Source: Mycolicibacterium rhodesiae JS60 (GTDB taxonomy: Bacteria > Actinomycetota > Actinomycetes > Mycobacteriales > Mycobacteriaceae). From it: a stretch of 64,000 nt of DNA. Location: positions 930,001 through 994,000 of the forward strand of contig AGIQ01000001.1 of the NCBI GenBank assembly GCA_000230935.2, given 5' to 3'. The notes beneath the pieces are model-generated. The model made no database searches. It saw nothing but the letters and a program-made list of their open reading frames with translations, and had not been told where the DNA came from. Below are positions 42,039 to 49,990 of this stretch, in pieces. Position 1 is the stretch's first letter. Each line of letters begins with the position of its first letter. Both the position numbers and the translations under genes were made by a program.

Positions 42039-42907
42039 TGGGTGTGCATATCGGCGTCCCTTCGGGAAAGCCATCGCACCTTGCTTCCCGAATTGTGGTG
42101 GCGCGTCCGATCCGATCGCTGTTCGAGCCGATCGGCCAATTCGTCGTTTTCACCGCGCAGACGATCTGGACGTTGCCGATCACGGTCCATCGGTATCGGC
42201 GTCAGGCCCTGGCCGCCATGAACAATCTGACGTGGGGGCGCGGATCGATCCTCGTCGATGGCGGAGTGATCAGCGTGCTGGTGATCTTGGGTGTCGCCAT
42301 TGGCGGCACCGTCGCGATCGAAGCGTACGCAACATTGAATCTGATTGGTTTCGGGGCCTTATCGGGCATCGTCGGAGGACTCGCCAATGTGCGCGAGATG
42401 GCGCCACTGGTAGCGGGTATCGCCTTCGCCGCTCAGGCGGGGTGTCGCATGACTGCTGAGATCGGCGCGATGAGAATCTCGGAGGAGATCGAGGCGACCG
42501 AGGCGATGGGTCTGCGTCCCATTCCGTTCGTCGTGGGAACTCGGCTCATCGGCGCGATGCTCTGCGTCATCCCGGGATTCCTGCTGACCCTGATCACTAG
42601 TTTCTTCGTGTCGAGCACCGTCATTCGGATCTTCCATGATCAGCCAGGTGGTACCTACAACCACTATTTCGTTCAATTCCTTCCGTTCGGTGACATCGTC
42701 TACTCGCTACTCAAGGCGGTGGTGTTCTGCGTTGCTGTGACTGTGATCCATTGCTATTACGGCTATTTCACTACCGGCGGCCCGGTTGGTGTCGGCCGCG
42801 CATCCGGCCGCGCAGTGCGCGCCAGCCTAGTCGCCATCATGGTGCTTGACGTCATACTGACGATCGCGCTGTGGGGACTGCAACCGATCTTCGTCTTCAA
42901 GGGTTAA
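42038..42907 (+). CDS. YrbE/MlaE-type permease B of the mce importer
   Basis: 289 residues and polytopic. The conserved loop is CRMTAEIGAMRISEEIEATE followed by AMGLRPIPFVVGTRL. The GTG start at 42038 shares its first base with the TAG stop of the first permease gene. A further upstream frame (from 41834) is only a shadow within permease A. It pairs with permease A as a heterodimer, following the known mce operon plan. Confidence 0.92.
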   Translation: MGVHIGVPSGKPSHLASRIVVARPIRSLFEPIGQFVVFTAQTIWTLPITVHRYRRQALAAMNNLTWGRGSILVDGGVISVLVILGVAIGGTVAIEAYATLNLIGFGALSGIVGGLANVREMAPLVAGIAFAAQAGCRMTAEIGAMRISEEIEATEAMGLRPIPFVVGTRLIGAMLCVIPGFLLTLITSFFVSSTVIRIFHDQPGGTYNHYFVQFLPFGDIVYSLLKAVVFCVAVTVIHCYYGYFTTGGPVGVGRASGRAVRASLVAIMVLDVILTIALWGLQPIFVFKG

Positions 42908-42921
42908 GGACACTGCCGGAC

Positions 42922-43971
42922 GTGTTGTTTCACAGAGCATCTGAAGAGAGGGAGGCTGCGATCCTGACGGGTGTCGGGATCGCGGTGGCGGCGTGCGTAG
43001 TGATCGTGGTGGTAATTGCCGCGCTGCGTCCGTCCGAACACCCGTCGGCAGACAGTCTGGACATCGCCATCGAATCCCCGTACGCCGGGCAGGGAGTGGA
43101 CGTTGGCACCCCGGTGCTACTGCACGGGGTCAAGGTCGGCCGGGTGACACAGGTGGCCAGCCTCCCGCAAGGTGGAGTCCGGATGACAACCGAGCTCGAG
43201 CGGAAGCCGACCGGGGGCCTCACCGACTCGATGGGATTCGATTTCCGTCCGGCCAACTATTTCGGAGTCACGAGTATCAACCTGCGCGGTGGGCAGGGAG
43301 GAGGACCGCTGGCTGCCGGCACGCTCATCAAGTCTGAGCCGGCCGGCAACTTTACCCTCCAAACATTGTTGTCCCGGCTCGGCGAGGTGACCTCCGGTGT
43401 GGTCTCGCCCCGCCTGATCGCCGTCATCGAGCGGGGCACGACCTATATGGACGGTCTCGATCCGCTATTGGAGACCATGCTGGTAGTCGCGAACTCATTC
43501 GCCAACGTTCAAACAGTAAGCACGGCAACGCTACTGACCAATGCGACCGGTATCAGCGTCGCGTTCCCGGGTTTTGTCAACGGTGCCGTCAATGCCGGCG
43601 ACCTGTTCCTGCATGGCGGCCTCGACGGGGCATCCGAGGACTTCTTCCAGAACACGTACAAACCGACAATCGACTTCGCGGCGACCGAACTATTCGGTGC
43701 CGCAGGCAAGCTCGTGACCAGCCACAGCACTGAATTGGCTCCGCTGACCAACATGATCAAGATCCTCACCGACATCGGACCCGGCCTGGTGCCCAGCGAC
43801 GCAATAGCCGACACGGCCCGCGAGTACCGAACGCGGCTGGAACGATTGTTTGGTGGCCCCCCGGGTCGGCGCGCTGTCAACGTGCGGGTCATCCTGGATA
43901 GCCTGCCGGGTGTCGCGGCGCCGATCCAAGAAGTCGGCGCCATGCCGGCCGCCGAAAGCGGTCAGCCGTGA
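42922..43971 (+). CDS. mceA: Mce protein, first of six (MceA position)
   Basis: 349 residues. One N-terminal membrane helix (TGVGIAVAACVVIVVVIAAL) is followed by the MlaD/MCE domain (VDVGTPVLLHGVKVGRVTQV) and a helical region. Such proteins assemble as a hexameric shuttle that carries hydrophobic substrate across the periplasm. The GTG at 42922 with AAGGA 11 bases upstream avoids overlap with permease B; a frame from 42871 is possible. It is shorter than the 420-450 residues typical of MceA in M. tuberculosis. The stop overlaps the next start by four bases. Confidence 0.88.
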   Translation: MLFHRASEEREAAILTGVGIAVAACVVIVVVIAALRPSEHPSADSLDIAIESPYAGQGVDVGTPVLLHGVKVGRVTQVASLPQGGVRMTTELERKPTGGLTDSMGFDFRPANYFGVTSINLRGGQGGGPLAAGTLIKSEPAGNFTLQTLLSRLGEVTSGVVSPRLIAVIERGTTYMDGLDPLLETMLVVANSFANVQTVSTATLLTNATGISVAFPGFVNGAVNAGDLFLHGGLDGASEDFFQNTYKPTIDFAATELFGAAGKLVTSHSTELAPLTNMIKILTDIGPGLVPSDAIADTAREYRTRLERLFGGPPGRRAVNVRVILDSLPGVAAPIQEVGAMPAAESGQP

Positions 43972-44969
43972 AACCCGTGGCCGCACTGTGGCGGCTGATG
44001 ATTGCCGCGTTGGTGGGTATCTTGCTGTTGGTTCTGGTCATCAACGTGATCAGCCAGCCTGTCGACACGAATCTGACCAACTACACCGCGGCCTTCACCG
44101 ACGTGTCCGGCCTCCGCTCCGGTGCGGACGTTCGGGTACGCGGAGTGCGCGTAGGCAAAGTGACATCGATCGACCTGCGTCGTCGCAACGGTCAGAGCCT
44201 GGCCGATGTCGGATTCTCGCTCGACTCACAGTACAGGATCGACCCGAACAGCCGGTTGGCGATCAAGTATCAGGCACTGACGGGCTTGCGTTACGTCGAT
44301 GTCGCGAACGTTTCGCGGGACGGCGCCAAGAGCACTGCGATGCAGCAGATCCCAACGTCGATGACCTCTCCCTCCTTCGACATCACACGGTTGTTCAATG
44401 GTCTGCAGCCCGTCTTGGCGACACTCAGCCCAGATGAACTGAATACCTTCACCTCGAATGTTGAAACGTTCCTCTCTGGAGACGGCTCTGGACTGGCGCC
44501 GGTCCTCGAAAGCATCCATACGCTGACCCAATTTCTCGCCGACCGCCAGCAAGTCGTCGCTGCCATTATGCAGAATCTCAAGAGCGTGGCCGACACGATG
44601 TCGGGACACAGTAGGGATTTCGTGCAGATCATCGAATGGGCCAACCGTCCGATCGACGCGGCACTCGGCGTCCTCGACGAGTTTCGGAAGTCACAGCTGT
44701 ACGGACCCGAATTCACGGCATCGGTAGTCCAACTGCTGGAGAACGCCGGGCTCAAGCCGGGGATCAACATCGATGACGCGCTCGATAAAGCCTTCACGAA
44801 CTTCGACGATGCGATCGACGCCATCAAACTCGTCCCTGTCATCTGGGACAACATCCCGCCGCTCGCCGAAGGCAATGCACCGGTGCCGTGCTCCAAAGGA
44901 CGAGCTGAATTGCCGCTGCCGGTCGACGTTCTCATCAACGGTCAGAAGGTGCAGTTGTGCAAGCAATGA
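43968..44969 (+). CDS. mceB: Mce protein, second of six (MceB position)
   Basis: 333 residues. An N-terminal helix (LMIAALVGILLLVLVINVI) is followed by the MCE domain with LRSGADVRVRGVRVGKVTSI, then the helical coiled region (SRDFVQIIEWANRP). The C terminus carries two cysteines (VPCSKGR and QLCKQ), as in other MceB proteins. GTG start with a 4-base overlap to MceA. Confidence 0.9.
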   Translation: MKPVAALWRLMIAALVGILLLVLVINVISQPVDTNLTNYTAAFTDVSGLRSGADVRVRGVRVGKVTSIDLRRRNGQSLADVGFSLDSQYRIDPNSRLAIKYQALTGLRYVDVANVSRDGAKSTAMQQIPTSMTSPSFDITRLFNGLQPVLATLSPDELNTFTSNVETFLSGDGSGLAPVLESIHTLTQFLADRQQVVAAIMQNLKSVADTMSGHSRDFVQIIEWANRPIDAALGVLDEFRKSQLYGPEFTASVVQLLENAGLKPGINIDDALDKAFTNFDDAIDAIKLVPVIWDNIPPLAEGNAPVPCSKGRAELPLPVDVLINGQKVQLCKQ

Positions 44970-45925
44970 AATTGCTCAAGAAGCCGGAGCTGTGGGGCAC
45001 CGCCACGCTCGCCACCACGGTGATCCTGGGAATGCTCGCCGCGATGATCTACATCAGTCCCCCAGGGGACAAGGTGGTTACCTTCTACACCGATGACGCC
45101 TCGTCGATCACGCCGGGTATCACGGTGAGGATCGCCGGCGTGACCGTCGGCAAGGTCAAAGACCTGTCGATCGAGCCTGATCAGGTCCGGGTGCGGGCGA
45201 CAGTGGACGGTAGCGCCTTCGTCGGTGACCAGTCGAACATTCAGGTACGTATGCTGACCGTCGTCGGCGGTTATTACGTCAGTGTTGACTCGCTCGGTGA
45301 CAAGCCGCTGGGTGACCGGCCGATCCCGAAGAGCCGTGTTGTGCTGCCGTACAGCCTGATTCAGACGCTTGCCGATACCACGAAAGTCATCGACAAAGTC
45401 AACACCGCGCCGGTGAAGCAGTCGCTCGACCAGGTTCAGCAGGGATTGACAGGCTCGAACGTCGAGACAATCTCGGCGATCGTCGATGCCGGTTCGGGCC
45501 TGGTCGACACGATCGATCATCAGCGCGGCCAGATTTCGGAGATCCTGAACCTCTCTGATGAGTACATCGACCAACTGAGCCGGTTTCGCGGTCAACTCGA
45601 GCAGCTGATCGATAAGGTGGCGATCCTGGAAGCGACGTTAGTCCTGTACGGCAAGGGATTCGCGGCGTCGATGGTCGGAATGGGCAAGATCCTGCAGGGA
45701 ATCAAACCCGTTGGTGAGTTCTACATGAACCACCGGGACGCGGCGTTGGAGCGGTTCATCCACGGCCAGCAAGTCGTCCGTACCTGGGCTGACCGGAACG
45801 GGCTGATCGTCCGGATCCTCAAGCGGACTCGCAACCGACTGTACAACGCGCTGGAACGACAGGATGCCGCGCCGGAATTGCTCGCGACCGATCTGTGCAT
45901 ACCCGTCCCTGGGAGCCCGTGCTGA
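44966..45925 (+). CDS. mceC: Mce protein, third of six (MceC position)
   Basis: 319 residues. An N-terminal helix (TATLATTVILGMLAAMIYIS) precedes the MCE domain (ITPGITVRIAGVTVGKVKDL, then YYVSVDSLGDKPLGDRPI) and a long helical tail. It ends in a CIPVPGSPC motif. The ATG at 44966 overlaps the mceB stop by four bases; a GTG at 44957 is nine bases further upstream. Confidence 0.9.
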   Translation: MKLLKKPELWGTATLATTVILGMLAAMIYISPPGDKVVTFYTDDASSITPGITVRIAGVTVGKVKDLSIEPDQVRVRATVDGSAFVGDQSNIQVRMLTVVGGYYVSVDSLGDKPLGDRPIPKSRVVLPYSLIQTLADTTKVIDKVNTAPVKQSLDQVQQGLTGSNVETISAIVDAGSGLVDTIDHQRGQISEILNLSDEYIDQLSRFRGQLEQLIDKVAILEATLVLYGKGFAASMVGMGKILQGIKPVGEFYMNHRDAALERFIHGQQVVRTWADRNGLIVRILKRTRNRLYNALERQDAAPELLATDLCIPVPGSPC

Positions 45926-47007
45926 TGAATGTGGGCATCGTGCTGCGCCGGCTCTCTGCGCTGCTCTTCATTACCGTCATTGCTTGCACCGCGACATCAT
46001 GCGGGTCGAGTAGCACCCCCAACGCGTTGTCCTACTGTGCGATGCTTCCCGACTCCGTGGGCCTCTATGTCGGAAACCCGGTGACCCAGATGGGATATCC
46101 GATAGGCACCATAGATCGCATCCAGCCCAGCGCATCGAGCGTGCGCGTGGACTTCACCTTGACCGAGGAGCGGCGGTTTCCGGCCGCCGTGAAGGCGGTC
46201 GTCCGGTCTACGTCGATCCTCGCCGACCGCAATCTCGAACTGGTCGGAAACTACGACGGCGGCCCCACGATGAATCCAGGCGGCTGCGTGCCGCTCGACA
46301 GGTCGGCCACACCCAAAAGCCTGTCGCAGGTCATCGGCTCAGCCAATACCTTCATCAACGGCATCAACCCGGCAACATCATCAAACATCGGCGACGTGAT
46401 AAAACAGCTCGATCAGGCCGCACAGAACAATGGCGCGGGTATCAACCACATCCTGACAACGTCATCGCGCTTGTTGGACAACCCGGACGGGCCGATCAGC
46501 GACATGAGTTCGATCGTCGGCAATCTGGGCGTTCTGACCGACTCATTGATCGCGATGCGTCAGCCGATGAAAGAGATCCTGTACGACGCCGAGGCGACCA
46601 CCCCGGACCTCGTGCGCGCCATCGAGGGCGCTCATCAAATGGCCGACGGTCTCCCGTCGATCATCACGATGATCTCCGATATCGAAATCCATGCCGGCGG
46701 TGAATTACAGTTGACGCTCGACACGGTGGCCGACGCGATGCGCATCATGACACCACATGCTCGAGGTTTGGCTAGCCTGCTGGACCCGCTCCCGTGGTTC
46801 ATCAACGGCTTCGCCAACCACATCAACAACCGCGAGTTCGTGATGTCCTTCCGGCCACCGCTCTATCGCATTCGATCGCCAAACGGCCCACTGGTTTGCC
46901 ACTTCATGAATCTGTCGATGCCGGGTAGCTGCGCGAATGTTGCCGGGCAACCCTACGGCGTCGATATCAACCTCCTGCAGTACGTCTTCCTGAATGCGAC
47001 ACGATGA
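45925..47007 (+). CDS. mceD: Mce protein, fourth of six, with lipoprotein-type signal
   Basis: 360 residues. The N terminus (RRLSALLFITVIACTATSCG) has lipobox-like VIAC (Cys21) and ATSC (Cys26), so it is probably lipid-anchored rather than spanning the membrane. The MCE domain follows (VGLYVGNPVTQMGYPIGTID). The C-terminal half is helical with an Arg-rich FRPPLYRIRSP segment. The ATG at 45925 shares one base with the mceC stop. In the usual mce plan only the fifth gene encodes a lipoprotein, so this position is unusual. Confidence 0.88.
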   Translation: MNVGIVLRRLSALLFITVIACTATSCGSSSTPNALSYCAMLPDSVGLYVGNPVTQMGYPIGTIDRIQPSASSVRVDFTLTEERRFPAAVKAVVRSTSILADRNLELVGNYDGGPTMNPGGCVPLDRSATPKSLSQVIGSANTFINGINPATSSNIGDVIKQLDQAAQNNGAGINHILTTSSRLLDNPDGPISDMSSIVGNLGVLTDSLIAMRQPMKEILYDAEATTPDLVRAIEGAHQMADGLPSIITMISDIEIHAGGELQLTLDTVADAMRIMTPHARGLASLLDPLPWFINGFANHINNREFVMSFRPPLYRIRSPNGPLVCHFMNLSMPGSCANVAGQPYGVDINLLQYVFLNATR

Positions 47008-48002
47008 CAAGATCATTCATCACCACCGCGTACGCGCTGATCTGCGCAGTCGCCATCTCGTCCTGCGCTGCGATCAGCGTCAACGACCTGCCGCAGCCCG
47101 GCAACAGCTACAGCGACGGCTATGACGTCGTCATCGAGTTCGCCAATGTGCTGAACCTCCCCGATCGCGCCAAGGTGGTCATGGATGGAACGGCGATCGG
47201 CGTGGTCGAGCGTACCGAGCTAGGGCCGTCCGCGGTGTATGTCACCGCCAGGATCGACAGCACAGTGCGAATTCCTGCGGATGTCCGCGCTGTTCTGCAG
47301 CAAGCGACTGTGTTGGGTGATATCTACGTCGCCCTGGAGCGCAGTCGGACGTCAGCTGGAACGCCAGCGACCTTATCGGCGGGGGGACGTATCCCGCTGG
47401 CGCAGACGACGTCGCCGCCCCAACTCGAGGACACGATCGCGACGCTGGCCAATTTCGTTGCCAGCGGGTCGATCCAGCGAATGCAGAACACCGTAATCAG
47501 GATCAACCGGGTCACACCTGAACAGACAGACAAGGTGCGAGCCATTGCCTCTCGTGTGTCGGTGAATCTCAAAGACCTATCGGACAATATCGATACGGTC
47601 GACCAGTGGCTCAACGGTGTTCGGGGTACCGCAGACGTGCTGGCCACGAGCGTTCCCGAACTTCAATACTGGTTCTCGCCCGCAGGTATGACCGAATGGG
47701 ATCGCATGATGACCGCCGCGGTCGGGGTTGGTGTTCTGTTGCCGTCGGTCGGCAGTATCTATACCGGCGGATTCTGGCTGGTGCCGTTGCTGAGGTCGTT
47801 GGGTATCGCGGTGGGCGAGGTACAAAAGTCGAAATGGGCGATCGAGGGCGAGTACAAACCGTGGCGCCAGCTGTTCACCGACGTATTTCTGCCCGCCGAC
47901 AAGTACCCAGCGATGAACATCACCTCGATTCAGACGTCCGATGGCCGTGAAATCTCGGGCAACGTCGAGGACGTCTTGAGGATGCTCGGGGCCCTGCCAT
48001 GA
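47004..48002 (+). CDS. mceE: Mce lipoprotein, fifth of six (MceE/Lpr type)
   Basis: 332 residues. The lipoprotein signal (ALICAVAISSCAAISVNDLP) has lipobox ISSC with lipidated Cys21. The MCE domain follows with LPDRAKVVMDGTAIGVVERT, then a helical tail. This matches the standard lipoprotein position in mce operons. The start overlaps the previous stop by four bases. Confidence 0.9.
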   Translation: MTRSFITTAYALICAVAISSCAAISVNDLPQPGNSYSDGYDVVIEFANVLNLPDRAKVVMDGTAIGVVERTELGPSAVYVTARIDSTVRIPADVRAVLQQATVLGDIYVALERSRTSAGTPATLSAGGRIPLAQTTSPPQLEDTIATLANFVASGSIQRMQNTVIRINRVTPEQTDKVRAIASRVSVNLKDLSDNIDTVDQWLNGVRGTADVLATSVPELQYWFSPAGMTEWDRMMTAAVGVGVLLPSVGSIYTGGFWLVPLLRSLGIAVGEVQKSKWAIEGEYKPWRQLFTDVFLPADKYPAMNITSIQTSDGREISGNVEDVLRMLGALP

Positions 48003-48955
48003 CGATTCGACAAGCCCTCTCGTTCGTCTCGTTCGGTCTCATCATTGCCTTCGCGGTCAGCTATATCGGTGGGCTGGGCATCAGGGTCGGCCCGCCGCGT
48101 AACCGAATCACGCTGGCCATGCAGGTTCCGGATATCAACGGCCTGGTGGTCGACTCGAACGTGCTGTTGCGGGGCGTGCCGGTGGGGAAGGTCACCGCGA
48201 TCGAGGCTGCGCTTCAGGGGGCAACCGTCCACTTCTACATTCAAGGGCAGCAACCCATCCCGGTCGACAGCGAGGTAAGGCTGGAGAATCTCTCAGCGCT
48301 TGGAGAGTCATATATCGGGCTTGTGCCTCGCACCAGTGCGGCGCCGATGTTTCATGATGGCCAGCGGGTCCAGACCGAAAACATCGTCAACCCGGCTTCG
48401 ATCTCCGAGCTGGCTACCAGCGTGGTTCGCGTTCTCAATCAGCTCGACCCGGGGCAGCTCAATCGTATTGTCGCGGAGGCGGATCGGGCTCTACCGGACG
48501 AGAACAATGTGCTGCCAAACCTTTCGAGGGCGAGTTCGCTACTGCTGAATGCAGTCAGGGGCTTGGACGGCCGTGGGGCGAAGGTGCTGGAAAACTTCCA
48601 GACGCTATTGCAGAACGCGAGCTGGGTAGGCCCAAAGCTCGCCAATATCGCACCGAATCTGTACAACCTCGGATTGCCGTTGAATCAGTTGTTTATTGCG
48701 GCGCTGCACGTTGTGATCGACACCGGGGCGCCCGAGGGTATCAAGAACGTCGGCCGCCTTCTCGCCCGAGTGCAGAAGTTCCTGGACACCAGGGCGCCCG
48801 ATCTCAAGGTCTTCGCCGAGGCGTTCACGCCCAACATCCAAGGGATTGCGGCGGCGGCGATGAACTTCGACACCGGGCAGTTGTTGTCCAACATGCTCGA
48901 CGCCATTCCCGAGGACGGCGTTGTGACATTGCGAGTAAAGACCCCCAACCCCTAG
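47999..48955 (+). CDS. mceF: Mce protein, sixth of six (MceF position)
   Basis: 318 residues. An N-terminal helix (LSFVSFGLIIAFAVSYIGGL) precedes the MCE domain (VDSNVLLRGVPVGKVTAIEA, then NLSALGESYIGLVPR) and the helical barrel segment, with an ending of TLRVKTPNP. At 318 residues it is shorter than the MceF proteins I recall from M. tuberculosis. The start overlaps the previous stop by four bases. Confidence 0.9.
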   Translation: MTIRQALSFVSFGLIIAFAVSYIGGLGIRVGPPRNRITLAMQVPDINGLVVDSNVLLRGVPVGKVTAIEAALQGATVHFYIQGQQPIPVDSEVRLENLSALGESYIGLVPRTSAAPMFHDGQRVQTENIVNPASISELATSVVRVLNQLDPGQLNRIVAEADRALPDENNVLPNLSRASSLLLNAVRGLDGRGAKVLENFQTLLQNASWVGPKLANIAPNLYNLGLPLNQLFIAALHVVIDTGAPEGIKNVGRLLARVQKFLDTRAPDLKVFAEAFTPNIQGIAAAAMNFDTGQLLSNMLDAIPEDGVVTLRVKTPNP

Positions 48956-48971
48956 CAGTGATGAGAGGAGC

Positions 48972-49586
48972 GTGGTGAACGTGAAAGGTATCACCGTGGC
49001 CGAGGAGATATCCGATGCTGCCGACGATGTCGGCGGCGACGAGGTGCCGTCTGCGACTGTGCCCCGGCGTATCTCGGTCAGCATGCGAACGTTCGTGGTC
49101 GGTCTGATCATGGCGGCTCTCGTCGCCGGCTGTGCGACGACTACGTGGATGTACATCGGTGAACGAGGCATCGTTGCGGCCGACGCGCGCCAAGCCGCCG
49201 CCGATGAGCACGCTGAGCAGATTGCCCTCGACTACGCAGTCAACGCTGCCAGCATGAACTTCAAGGATATGAACGGGTGGAAGGAAAAGCTGGTCCAGGG
49301 AACCTCGGCGCCATTGCACGACAAGCTGACCAAAGCCGCCCAGTCGATGGAGCAACTGCTGATACCGCTCGAATGGACATCGACGTCGAGCCCTCTGACA
49401 GCGAAGGTGCGCTCACAGACCAACGGCGTCTATGTCGTCGACACCTTTGTGAGCGTGCTGACGAAGACCACGCAGGCTCCCGACAACCTGCAGTCGACCG
49501 CGACATACAGCATCACAATCGATAGCAACAACGGTTGGCAGATCACTGATGTCGGCGGGATCGGCGCTGTTGCCGGAGCCAAGTAG
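48972..49586 (+). CDS. Mce-associated membrane protein
   Basis: 204 residues. An acidic cytosolic N terminus is followed by one membrane helix (TFVVGLIMAALVAGCATTTW) and an extracytoplasmic domain of the NTF2-like Mce-associated type (AAADEHAEQIALDYAVNAAS, then GWQITDVGGI). Such proteins stabilise Mce complexes. AGAGGAG lies close upstream of the GTG at 48972; a GTG three codons on is also possible. It ends one base into the next gene. Confidence 0.87.
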   Translation: MVNVKGITVAEEISDAADDVGGDEVPSATVPRRISVSMRTFVVGLIMAALVAGCATTTWMYIGERGIVAADARQAAADEHAEQIALDYAVNAASMNFKDMNGWKEKLVQGTSAPLHDKLTKAAQSMEQLLIPLEWTSTSSPLTAKVRSQTNGVYVVDTFVSVLTKTTQAPDNLQSTATYSITIDSNNGWQITDVGGIGAVAGAK

Positions 49587-49978
49587 TGCGCGGTCTGTGC
49601 CAGCGCATTGCTGCGCTCACCCTCGCCGTTGCCCTACCCGTTGCCGGCCTGGTCGCTGCCGGCCCGGCCACGGCGGGTGAGGTCGTCACCTATGAGATCG
49701 TCTCCGACTCGATTCCGATCGTCGACATTGAATACGTGGACGGAACCGGGCGCACGCTGATTCAAGGCGTCCCGCTGCCCTGGCGGCGCGACGTTGCACT
49801 CGCTGACGCCACCGGACCGACCGGCCCGGGTGCTCAGCTGCGGGCCGATTGGCGACGTATCCGAGGCGCGGCGCGCTGGGTCACTGTTCGCATCATCGAG
49901 GATGGAAAGGTGTTGTGCCAGAGCACGCTCGACGTCGGAAACGCCACCTGCTACGGCAATACGCCGCACGTGTCATGA
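49586..49978 (+). CDS. Small exported protein with an MmpS-like beta fold
   Basis: 130 residues. A signal peptide (IAALTLAVALPVAGLVAAGP) ends near ATA-GE. The mature part (VTYEIVSDSIPIVDIEYVDG, then TGRTLIQGVPLPW) follows the pattern of MmpS C-terminal domains, and two cysteines near the end could pair. The GTG start shares its first base with the TAG of the preceding gene, so it is the last gene of the mce operon. Role unknown. Confidence 0.78.
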   Translation: MRGLCQRIAALTLAVALPVAGLVAAGPATAGEVVTYEIVSDSIPIVDIEYVDGTGRTLIQGVPLPWRRDVALADATGPTGPGAQLRADWRRIRGAARWVTVRIIEDGKVLCQSTLDVGNATCYGNTPHVS

Positions 49979-49990
49979 TCGGTGCGGCGA

